DNA of 24,499 bases. It comes from Flavobacteriales bacterium UBA3477. Its GTDB lineage: Bacteria > Bacteroidota > Bacteroidia > Flavobacteriales > Schleiferiaceae. Below are positions 15,330-22,516 of the stretch, in pieces. The DNA is taken from positions 667-25,165 of the forward strand of contig DFQY01000031.1 in the NCBI GenBank assembly GCA_002378005.1, written 5' to 3'. Below the pieces are notes generated by a model. The model was not told the origin of the DNA, did no database searches, and saw only the letters and a list, made by a program, of their open reading frames with translations. Position 1 is the first letter of the stretch. Every line of letters begins with the position of its first letter. Both the position numbers and the translations under genes were made by a program.

Positions 15330-17219
15330 ATGTCTAAAGGATCCATTAATGTAACCGCTCAGAACATCTTCCCTATCATCAAGAAGTTCTTGTACAGCGA
15401 CCACGAAATCTTCCTAAGAGAGCTCGTTTCAAATGCTGTAGATGCGACGCAGAAGCTTAAAACCTTGACCAACCTAGGTGAGGCCAAAGGCGAATTGGGC
15501 GATTTGACCATTCATATCAAACTCGACAAAAAGGCAAAAACCTTAAGCATCATCGACCGAGGCATCGGGATGACAGCAGAAGAGATTGACAAATACATCA
15601 ACCAGGTGGCCTTCTCTGGTGCTGAGGAATTCGTAAAAGAATACGAAGGTAAAATGGACGGTGCCGACCTTATCGGACATTTCGGTCTAGGGTTCTATTC
15701 TGCCTTCATGGTCGCCAAAAAGGTTGAAATCTTGACCAAATCTCACAAAGATGCCCCTGCCGTACAGTGGATTTGTGAAGGAAATCCTGAGTTCGAATTA
15801 AATACCATCGACAAAGCAGATCGTGGGACCGAAATCAAGCTTCACATCGCAGATGACAGTGAGGACTTCCTCGAAGAAAGCAAGATCAACGAGCTACTCA
15901 GCAAGTATGCTAAGTTCATGCCCGTTAGTATCCAATTCGGTGAAAAAGACGAGAGCTACAACGCTGCGGCAGAAGGTGAAGATGCAAAATGGGAAACTCG
16001 TAAAGTACCAAACGTAGTCAACAACCCAAACCCAGCTTGGGTGCGCAAACCAGCCGACCTTACCGAGGAGGACTACAAAGCCTTTTACAAGGAACTCTAC
16101 CCAATGAGCTTTGAAGAGCCCCTCTTCAACATTCACCTAAACGTAGATTACCCATTTAATTTGACCGGTGTCCTCTACTTCCCGAAAATCAAGCCGAACG
16201 TAGAGCCGCAGCGCAACAAAATCCAATTGTTCCAAAAGCAAGTCTTCGTAACGGACAGTGTGGAAGGAATCGTACCTGATTTCTTGACACTCCTTCACGG
16301 GGTCATAGACTCACCGGACATTCCATTGAACGTAAGCCGTTCTTACCTCCAAGCCGACGGAAACGTGAAGAAGATCTCTTCTCACATTACCAAGAAGGTT
16401 GCTGATAAGCTCGATGAAATGTTCCGCAAAGACCGCGAAGACTTCGAGGCCAAGTGGAACGATATGAAGATCATCATCGAATACGGTATGCTTACCGAAG
16501 ATAAATTCTTCGAAAAAGCGAAGAAATTCGCTATGTACGAAGATACCGACGGAAAGCTCCACACCTTCGAAGCCTACCTAGAATCCATCAAGGAGAACCA
16601 AACAGACAAAGACAAGAAAACTGTGGTGTTGTACGCCTCACACAAAGATGGCCAGCACAGCTATATCCAAAAAGCTAAAGCCAAAGGCTACAGCGTATTG
16701 CTCTTAGATTCTCCATTGACCAGCCATTTGCTTCAAAAACTAGAGCAAGAGCACGAAAACACCACTTTCGCCCGTGTGGACAGCGATTTGATCGATAACC
16801 TCATCAAGAAAGACGAGACACGTGTTGCGAAGCTTAGTGACAAGCAGAAAGAGGAGCTCAAAACACGCTTAGAATCTATCGTACCAAAAGAGAAGTTCAC
16901 CTTGAAACTTGAGGATATGGATTCTACTGAAGCTCCGTTGATGATCACTGTTCCAGAATTCATGCGCCGTATGAAGGAGATGCAAATGACCGGCGGCGGT
17001 GGATTCATGGGCATGGGTGATTTCCCCGACATGTACGATCTCATCGTTAATGCGAACCACCCATTAGCTTCGAAAATCCTCGATACGGATGACGAAGAAG
17101 CACGCGGAACCGCTGTGAATCAAGCGCTTGACCTTGCTAAGCTCCAACAAAACTTGCTTCACGGTGAAGAATTAACAGCCTTCATTGCACGCTCTTACGA
17201 GATGCTCGGCAACGAATAA
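15330..17219 (+). CDS. htpG: Molecular chaperone HtpG (bacterial Hsp90)
   Basis: ATP-dependent dimeric chaperone of the cytosol. I start at the ATG at 15330, which gives MSKGSINVTAQNIFPIIKKFLYSD, the standard Bacteroidota N-terminus; an open frame to a TTG at 15255 adds 25 residues unlike the family. That leaves 629 residues, normal for HtpG. The GHKL ATPase motifs are FLRELVSNAVDA (catalytic Glu31, Mg-binding Asn35), IIDRGIGMT, and GHFGLGFYSAFMV. The middle domain has NVSRSYLQAD with the Arg that contacts the ATP phosphate. A Met-rich stretch RRMKEMQMTGGGGFMGMGDFP occurs in the C-terminal domain. It is divergent from fabH and monocistronic, ending at a hairpin and a terminator. Confidence 0.97.
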   Translation: MSKGSINVTAQNIFPIIKKFLYSDHEIFLRELVSNAVDATQKLKTLTNLGEAKGELGDLTIHIKLDKKAKTLSIIDRGIGMTAEEIDKYINQVAFSGAEEFVKEYEGKMDGADLIGHFGLGFYSAFMVAKKVEILTKSHKDAPAVQWICEGNPEFELNTIDKADRGTEIKLHIADDSEDFLEESKINELLSKYAKFMPVSIQFGEKDESYNAAAEGEDAKWETRKVPNVVNNPNPAWVRKPADLTEEDYKAFYKELYPMSFEEPLFNIHLNVDYPFNLTGVLYFPKIKPNVEPQRNKIQLFQKQVFVTDSVEGIVPDFLTLLHGVIDSPDIPLNVSRSYLQADGNVKKISSHITKKVADKLDEMFRKDREDFEAKWNDMKIIIEYGMLTEDKFFEKAKKFAMYEDTDGKLHTFEAYLESIKENQTDKDKKTVVLYASHKDGQHSYIQKAKAKGYSVLLLDSPLTSHLLQKLEQEHENTTFARVDSDLIDNLIKKDETRVAKLSDKQKEELKTRLESIVPKEKFTLKLEDMDSTEAPLMITVPEFMRRMKEMQMTGGGGFMGMGDFPDMYDLIVNANHPLASKILDTDDEEARGTAVNQALDLAKLQQNLLHGEELTAFIARSYEMLGNE

Positions 17220-17238
17220 GTCTGTGAAATAAATTATG

Positions 17239-17254
17239 CATTGTCGTGACAATG
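17239..17254 (+). other. Hairpin in the htpG 3' untranslated region
   Basis: CATTGT (17239-17244) and ACAATG (17249-17254) form a 6-bp stem with a four-base loop, 20 bases after the htpG stop and just before the intrinsic terminator. It has no T-run of its own. It may protect the mRNA end or be chance. Confidence 0.35.
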
Positions 17255-17257
17255 TCT

Positions 17258-17279
17258 AGGGGGCTCCGGCCCCCTTTTT
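17258..17279 (+). terminator. Intrinsic terminator of htpG
   Basis: AGGGGGC (17258-17264) pairs perfectly with GCCCCCT (17269-17275) around a TCCG loop, followed by a run of T to 17279. It separates htpG from the next plus-strand gene. Confidence 0.92.
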
Positions 17280-17280
17280 G

Positions 17281-17288
17281 TATTTTTG
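17281..17288 (+). promoter_or_regulatory. Candidate -7 element for the phosphohexomutase operon
   Basis: TATTTTTG matches TAnnTTTG exactly, 26 bases before the ATG at 17314. It directly abuts the htpG terminator, so any -33 box would fall in the GC-rich hairpin, where no TTG is seen. The call is therefore tentative. Confidence 0.35.
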
Positions 17289-17313
17289 ACATTCACTCAA
17301 ACCCATTAGCTAC

Positions 17314-19029
17314 ATGAGCACAGATGTTCTTGCCATTGCAACGAAAAATGCCACCCTGTGGACTTCTGAACTTTTTGATACTGAAACACGCGCTGCGGCA
17401 CAAGCAATGCTGGATGCTGGCGGTGATGCATTGATTGAACCTTTCTACAAGGACTTGGACTTTGGAACAGGTGGGATGCGCGGCATCATGGGCGTGGGAA
17501 CGAATAGAATCAATCCCTACACGCTAGGTCTAGCCACGCAGGGATTGGCCACTTACGCTCAAACACACTTCGAAGGCAAATCATTGAAAGCAGCCATCGC
17601 ATACGATAGCCGCAACAACTCAAAGGCCTTTGCACGAAAGGTGGCCGAAGTCCTAAGCGCTAATGAAGTGCATACCTACCTCTTCGAAGATTTACGACCT
17701 ACCCCAGAACTCAGTTTTAGCGTTCGCGAGCTGGGCTGTGATTTCGGTATTGTTTTAACCGCCTCACACAACCCAAAAGAATACAACGGGTACAAAGTAT
17801 ATTGGAACGATGGTGGCCAATTAGTCCCACCCCACGACAAAGCAGTCATTGAGAAAGTGCGTGCCACTAGCTTTGAAGATATCCGCTGGGATGCAAACGA
17901 AGCACTTATTGAAACCGTAGGCAGGGAACTCGATGAAAAATACACGGACATGATTGCAGGGTTGTCCCTGAGCAACGCCGGCAAAAACGACTTAAACATC
18001 GTTTTTACCGCATTGCACGGAACTTCTATCGTCAGTGTCCCTCCAGCCCTTGCTAAGGCTGGATTCACTAATGTACAACTGGTCGAAGCGCAAAGCACAC
18101 CGGACGGAAACTTCCCAACAGTGGCGAGCCCGAACCCAGAAGAAAGTGCTGCCCTCGCCATGGCCGTTGCCCAAGCGGAGGCAACAGGAGCTGATCTTGT
18201 CATAGGTTGTGATCCTGATACGGACCGCGTTGGTATTGCTGCCAATGATGGAACGGGCAAAATGCAACTACTTAACGGAAACGATACCGCTGCACTCCTC
18301 GTCCACTACATCCTCGATGCATATAAAGAAAACGGCACCCTACCATCAAACGGCTTCACTGCTGCAACGGTAGTGACCACAGACCTCATTGCCGACATCT
18401 CTGCAGCCTATGGCGTGCCTTGTTACCGCTGTTTGACCGGATTCAAATGGATTGCAGATATCATCAATCACAAGCCAGCGGAGAAATTCCTTGTGGGTGG
18501 TGAAGAAAGCTACGGATACCTCATCGGAGATGCTGTACGCGATAAAGATGCCGTGGCTTCTGCCGTAATGATTGCAGAAATGGCCGCCAATGCAAAAGCT
18601 AAAGGCCGTACGGTATTACAACAACTTGAAGCCATCCACCGCGGGTTTGGTCAATATCAAGAGCGTTTAATTTCCATCACCAAGAAAGGCCGCTCAGGCG
18701 CCCAAGAGATTGCGGACATGATGACGGCACTGCGTAATGATCCTCCTAAATCATTGGCTGGATCACCGGTCATTATCGCTATCGACCACAGCAACTCTAC
18801 ACAAACTGATCTGCGTTCAGGAGAGACTTCCAACACGGAACTTCCTGCTTCGAACGTATTGCAGTTCATCACGGAAGCTGGAGATAAGGTGAGCACGCGT
18901 CCTTCAGGCACAGAGCCTAAAATCAAGTTCTACTTCAGTGTACGCACCACTACTGGCGAAAGCCATGCTGCGACCAAGGCTGAACTTGAAATAAAGATTG
19001 ATACCTTTATTGAGGAATTAAACCTCTAA
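17314..19029 (+). CDS. Phosphoglucomutase/phosphomannomutase (alpha-D-phosphohexomutase)
   Basis: Interconverts hexose 1- and 6-phosphates through a phosphoserine, supplying sugar nucleotides and central metabolism. 571 residues, the long PGM2/PgcA-like form. Motifs: FGTGGMRGIMG at the phosphate-binding N-terminus; the active-site serine loop TASHNPKEYNGYKVY (Ser151); the magnesium loop DPDTDRVGI (Asp300, 302, 304); the sugar-specificity loop GGEESYG (about 395-401); and the phosphate-binding RPSGTEPKIKFYF near the C-terminus. Glucose against mannose preference cannot be settled from sequence. It heads a plus-strand unit with the thioredoxin-fold lipoprotein, whose ATG is seven bases after this stop. 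Confidence 0.94.
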   Translation: MSTDVLAIATKNATLWTSELFDTETRAAAQAMLDAGGDALIEPFYKDLDFGTGGMRGIMGVGTNRINPYTLGLATQGLATYAQTHFEGKSLKAAIAYDSRNNSKAFARKVAEVLSANEVHTYLFEDLRPTPELSFSVRELGCDFGIVLTASHNPKEYNGYKVYWNDGGQLVPPHDKAVIEKVRATSFEDIRWDANEALIETVGRELDEKYTDMIAGLSLSNAGKNDLNIVFTALHGTSIVSVPPALAKAGFTNVQLVEAQSTPDGNFPTVASPNPEESAALAMAVAQAEATGADLVIGCDPDTDRVGIAANDGTGKMQLLNGNDTAALLVHYILDAYKENGTLPSNGFTAATVVTTDLIADISAAYGVPCYRCLTGFKWIADIINHKPAEKFLVGGEESYGYLIGDAVRDKDAVASAVMIAEMAANAKAKGRTVLQQLEAIHRGFGQYQERLISITKKGRSGAQEIADMMTALRNDPPKSLAGSPVIIAIDHSNSTQTDLRSGETSNTELPASNVLQFITEAGDKVSTRPSGTEPKIKFYFSVRTTTGESHAATKAELEIKIDTFIEELNL

Positions 19030-19036
19030 TTCAAAC

Positions 19037-20254
19037 ATGAAGAATTTCATCATCATAGGGGCCATTTCGATGGCCCTTTTTTCTTGCGGCAACTCGGATG
19101 AAGTAGTATCGTATCACGTAGAAAGGTACCGAGGTGCATTGCGCTTGAACGATTCTACCAGCGTTGAATTTAATGCTACGTATACCCAGGCTAAAGGAAC
19201 ACTAACCATTCAAAATGGCGTACACGAATCCTTCGACGTAGCCTTACATGGAGAAGATACCCTGCGCGGTACCTTCCCAGTCTTTGCCTCTGACTTGTGG
19301 CTGGTCAAAACCGACAAGGGCTATGAAGGGATGTACTTCCGTACGGATGCTGAGAACTATGAGATACCGCTAACACTCGAAAGGCAGGATTCTATTACCG
19401 TTACAGCAAGGGGAACAACAGAGGATGCCCTACCAGCGAAGCAGTACTACATCATTCGAGATTATGGCAACGGCACGACCCGTCCAGCATTACTACAACT
19501 AGGTATCAAGGAAAATAAGATCGTCGGAACTATCGCCACTTCCACAGGCGATTTGAGATTTCTGACTGGAGAAAAAATAGTGAATGAAGGCGGTTACCAA
19601 CTCACTGGGTTTGATGGCAGATTTATCAATAACGTAGAATTTATAACCATCGGGGATTCCGTTTTCGGAAATGTATGGTCCGGAAAAACTGGTTACTACC
19701 GATTCAAAGGGGTTGCAGATGAAAACGCCACCTTAGAAAATCCAGAAGAAATGTCGAAGCTGCGCGATGATTATACGCACATAGAATGGCATTTACCGGG
19801 TCTTGATGGCGATACCGTTCACTTTGACAGCCGCACCATCACTAAGCCAACCATCTTGGCCATCCAGGGGTCTTGGTGTCCTAACTGTATGGACGAAGGC
19901 CGAGTATTGGACATGTATTACCGTGAATTCAATGGAGCCATTGATGTATTTGGCTTGAGCTACGAATACAGTGGGACTTTAGAAAAAGCTACCGCTGCAG
20001 TGCAGAAAATGGAGCGCGATCTAGGAACCTCCTTCCCCATGGTCATTGCCACCTACGATCCTAAGCAAGACCGCAATGCGATATTGCCGCTAGAGCAGAT
20101 CCGTAGCTACCCAACGTCTATTATGTTAGATCACGAAGGTAACGTGGTGAAGATCCATACTGGTTTTTACGGCCCCTCTACCAAAGAATACGAGGCTTAC
20201 GTCAAAGAGACCCGAGAAGAATTGGAAGCATTGGTGGCTAAGGCGAATGGCTAA
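19037..20254 (+). CDS. Lipoprotein with C-terminal thioredoxin-fold (TlpA-like) domain
   Basis: A 405-residue exported protein. MKNFIIIGAISMALFSC is a lipoprotein signal, with the acylated Cys at 17. Residues about 25-250 form a beta-rich region I do not recognise, similar in layout to the N-terminal domains of other Bacteroidota TlpA-like proteins. The C-terminal domain (about 255-400) is a thioredoxin fold with active-site WCPNC (Cys281, Cys284) and the cis-proline loop RSYPTSIML, so a periplasmic thiol-disulfide role is likely. The MDEGRVLDMYYREF helix after the CXXC is AhpC/TlpA-like. The last eight bases overlap the next gene. Its redox partner and target are unknown. Confidence 0.88.
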   Translation: MKNFIIIGAISMALFSCGNSDEVVSYHVERYRGALRLNDSTSVEFNATYTQAKGTLTIQNGVHESFDVALHGEDTLRGTFPVFASDLWLVKTDKGYEGMYFRTDAENYEIPLTLERQDSITVTARGTTEDALPAKQYYIIRDYGNGTTRPALLQLGIKENKIVGTIATSTGDLRFLTGEKIVNEGGYQLTGFDGRFINNVEFITIGDSVFGNVWSGKTGYYRFKGVADENATLENPEEMSKLRDDYTHIEWHLPGLDGDTVHFDSRTITKPTILAIQGSWCPNCMDEGRVLDMYYREFNGAIDVFGLSYEYSGTLEKATAAVQKMERDLGTSFPMVIATYDPKQDRNAILPLEQIRSYPTSIMLDHEGNVVKIHTGFYGPSTKEYEAYVKETREELEALVAKANG

Positions 20255-20756
20255 CTATCTCGAACGTATATGGCCGGATTTTAAAGAGCTCGCCCGCTCC
20301 AAGCGCAAGGAGAATAAAAAGTTCTTCGCCCGCCTGAACGGGCAAGACCCGAAGCGCTTGAACGAGCAATTTCACGAGGTGCATGAGGAGGTTTTTGCTG
20401 AAACAGATTGCCTAAAATGTGCCCGCTGTTGTCGCGCGACAGGACCGCTTTTGACGAAACAGGACATTGGGCGTATTTCGAAGAAACAGGGAATGAAGCC
20501 GGCAGATTTTGAAAAGCAATATCTCCGCGTGGATGAAGATGGCGATTGGGTGATGAAGAGTCTGCCTTGTCCTTTCTTAGAATTGGACACCAACAAATGC
20601 ACAATCTACGAATATGCGCCAAAGGCGTGCCGTCAATATCCACATACGGACCACCCCAACATGAAATCTATTCTAGGCTTGACGGAAACCAATGTGCGCC
20701 ATTGTCCAGCGGTCTTTGAGATGGTCGAACGCATGAAGCAACGCGCTCAATTCTAG
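20247..20756 (+). CDS. YkgJ-family cysteine-cluster protein
   Basis: A small, probably cytosolic protein of 169 residues with eight cysteines in the YkgJ/UPF0153 pattern: CLKCARCC (Cys55, 58, 61, 62), CPF (108), KCTIYEYAPKACRQYP (118, 128) and RHCP (153). The family is thought to bind a metal ion or iron-sulfur cluster; its function is unknown. The N-terminus is very basic and helical. The ATG sits eight bases inside the thioredoxin-fold gene, so the two are translationally linked. The pairing of a thiol-redox lipoprotein and a metal-cluster protein may be meaningful, but this is inference. Its TAG stop overlaps that of the convergent symporter gene in the palindrome CTAG. Confidence 0.88.
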   Translation: MANYLERIWPDFKELARSKRKENKKFFARLNGQDPKRLNEQFHEVHEEVFAETDCLKCARCCRATGPLLTKQDIGRISKKQGMKPADFEKQYLRVDEDGDWVMKSLPCPFLELDTNKCTIYEYAPKACRQYPHTDHPNMKSILGLTETNVRHCPAVFEMVERMKQRAQF

Positions 20757-22402
20757 CCGTATACCACGTCTTTCCTAAACCAGAAATGGAATGCTAATGC
20801 CATGGTAACGACGGTCACGGATCCAATGACATTGTACCATAAATAGCCGAGTGAAATGACTTCGACGGTATTAAGGTAATGGCAGAAGAACACGACTAAT
20901 TGGCCTACGCTGCCAGCCATCAGTATAGCCTTCCCGCCAATGGGTTTGATGAAAAGTGCAACGAGGAAGATGCCTAGGATGGTACCATAAAACAGGCTTC
21001 CTAAAACATTCACCAGCTGGATGAGGTTCTCGTACAACGGTGCCGCGAGGGCAACTCCAATGGCTGCAATACCCCACAAGAAGGTCAACCATCGAATGAC
21101 CACTTTTGAGTTATGTGCATCTCCTTTGAATACGGTGTAGTAATCCACATATGTTGTGGTGGCGAGGGCACTGACTTCTCCGGCGGTGCTGGACATGGCA
21201 GCGGAAATGATTACTGCCAACAGCAATCCGACGAGGCCTTTGGGAAGGAAGTTGAGTACGAAGGAGATGAATACGTAATCTGTGTCTTTGCGTTGGAAAT
21301 TGGGCACATGCTCTTCGAGAAGGTCCATGTATTGTTCACGCACAAGCGCTAAGGTTTCTTTATATGCGTTGACCGCTGCCCAATCCCCTATGAGGAGCGC
21401 CTCGCGTTTGGCAGCAAAGGAATTTTCGTGGAAACGCTGAAGATCAGCCAACTCGGCTTGCACCTCCAACGGAGCTCGTTTCACTTCGCTTTCATTGAAG
21501 AAGATGGGCGGTTGGGTGAATTGGTAAAAGACAAATAATAACACGCCGATCATAAGGATACTGAACTGCATGGGCACTTTAAAGACCCCGTTAAACAGCA
21601 ATCCAAAACGGCTATTGGAGATGTTTTCAGCACCGAGGTAACGCTGCACTTGGCTTTGGTCGGTTCCGAGGTAACTCAATGAGAGGAACAACCCACCCGC
21701 TAATCCCGACCACAGTGTGTAACGGGTCCCTGGATCTAAGCTAGTGTTAATGATATTTAGCTTACCCATTCTTCCTGCGATTTCATAGGCTTCGGGCATG
21801 CTCACGGGGATCTTATCTACCAAAAGGTAGGCAGCGATTCCCATCCCGCCAAGGATGGTTAACATCTGCCATTTCTGGGTAACGGCCACTGCAGCAGATC
21901 CTCCACTCACGGTGTAAAAGACAACGATGAGGCCGATGATGATGATCATGAGGTTGAGTGAAAGTCCCAGTGCTGCGCTAAGGACAATGGCCGGCGCGAA
22001 GATGGTGATTCCAGCAGCCAAGCCGCGCGACATCAAGAAAAGTGCGGCAGTAAATAATCGAGTTTTGCGGTCGAAGCGTTGTTCAAGGAATTGGTAGGCT
22101 GTTACAGCACTCATCTTGCGGTAGGCTGGTACAAAGAAGGCGCTGACAAGAATGACGGCGAGCGGTAGTCCGAAGTAGAATTGGATAAACCCCATATCCT
22201 CCGCATACGCCTGGCCGGGCGTTGATAAGAATGTGATGGCTGATGCCTGTGTTGCCATGATTCCGAGACCAATGGTCCAAAGGCTTACATCTTTGGAACC
22301 ACTAAGTAACTCCCCAGCAGCTTTGCGACGTGTTTTATAGACCCCATAACCGACGATCGCGGCCAGGGTTCCCAGCAGGACCAACCAATCTAAAGCGTGC
22401 AT
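20753..22402 (-). CDS. Sodium:solute symporter (SSS family)
   Basis: Inner-membrane sodium-coupled transporter of 549 residues with about 13 hydrophobic segments in the LeuT fold. Family signs: the N-terminal helix followed by GYGVYKTRRKAAGELLSGSKDVSLW, TQASAITFLSTPGQAY, LSYLGTDQSQVQRYLGAEN (family signature region), and the sodium-site helix IISAAMSSTAGEVSALATTTYVD. A hydrophilic, helical, charged stretch of about 70 residues (roughly 305-375) interrupts the membrane segments, more than in typical SSS members. The substrate is unknown; the upstream PIG-L deacetylase suggests a deacetylated sugar-type product or a related compound. The ATG follows directly on the stop of a 37-residue membrane protein gene (TAA ATG, no gap), which implies translational coupling. 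Confidence 0.93.
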   Translation of the reverse strand: MHALDWLVLLGTLAAIVGYGVYKTRRKAAGELLSGSKDVSLWTIGLGIMATQASAITFLSTPGQAYAEDMGFIQFYFGLPLAVILVSAFFVPAYRKMSAVTAYQFLEQRFDRKTRLFTAALFLMSRGLAAGITIFAPAIVLSAALGLSLNLMIIIIGLIVVFYTVSGGSAAVAVTQKWQMLTILGGMGIAAYLLVDKIPVSMPEAYEIAGRMGKLNIINTSLDPGTRYTLWSGLAGGLFLSLSYLGTDQSQVQRYLGAENISNSRFGLLFNGVFKVPMQFSILMIGVLLFVFYQFTQPPIFFNESEVKRAPLEVQAELADLQRFHENSFAAKREALLIGDWAAVNAYKETLALVREQYMDLLEEHVPNFQRKDTDYVFISFVLNFLPKGLVGLLLAVIISAAMSSTAGEVSALATTTYVDYYTVFKGDAHNSKVVIRWLTFLWGIAAIGVALAAPLYENLIQLVNVLGSLFYGTILGIFLVALFIKPIGGKAILMAGSVGQLVVFFCHYLNTVEVISLGYLWYNVIGSVTVVTMALAFHFWFRKDVVYG

Positions 22403-22516
22403 TTACACGTATTGACGCGTGATGAAATAGAACGCTACAATTTCCGCTACCAAAAGCGCGACGACGCCGATGTAATATTTTTTCCAGTTGACGATTGAGC
22501 TGTTCTTAATGGTCAT
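22403..22516 (-). CDS. 37-residue single-pass membrane protein between deacetylase and symporter
   Basis: A very short gene that standard length cut-offs would drop. It starts with an ATG at 22516, 11 bases inside the end of the PIG-L gene, and its TAA stop touches the ATG of the symporter. The product has a short polar N-terminus (MTIKNSSIVNWKKYY), one hydrophobic helix of about 17 residues (IGVVALLVAEIVAFYFI) with one Glu in it, and the tail TRQYV. The Lys-Lys before and the Arg after the helix leave its topology open. I know no family for it. The tight linkage on both sides, with no waste bases, argues that it is translated. Small membrane partners are known for other SSS transporters (for example the DUF997 and DUF4212 proteins), so a symporter subunit is a reasonable inference. 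Confidence 0.65.
   Translation of the reverse strand: MTIKNSSIVNWKKYYIGVVALLVAEIVAFYFITRQYV

Noticed and set aside
17676..18260. 194-residue minus-strand open frame inside the phosphohexomutase gene
   Set aside because: It lies fully antisense to a gene with all active-site motifs. Its Ser-rich composition is what the opposite strand of such a gene gives; no start signals or domain are seen.
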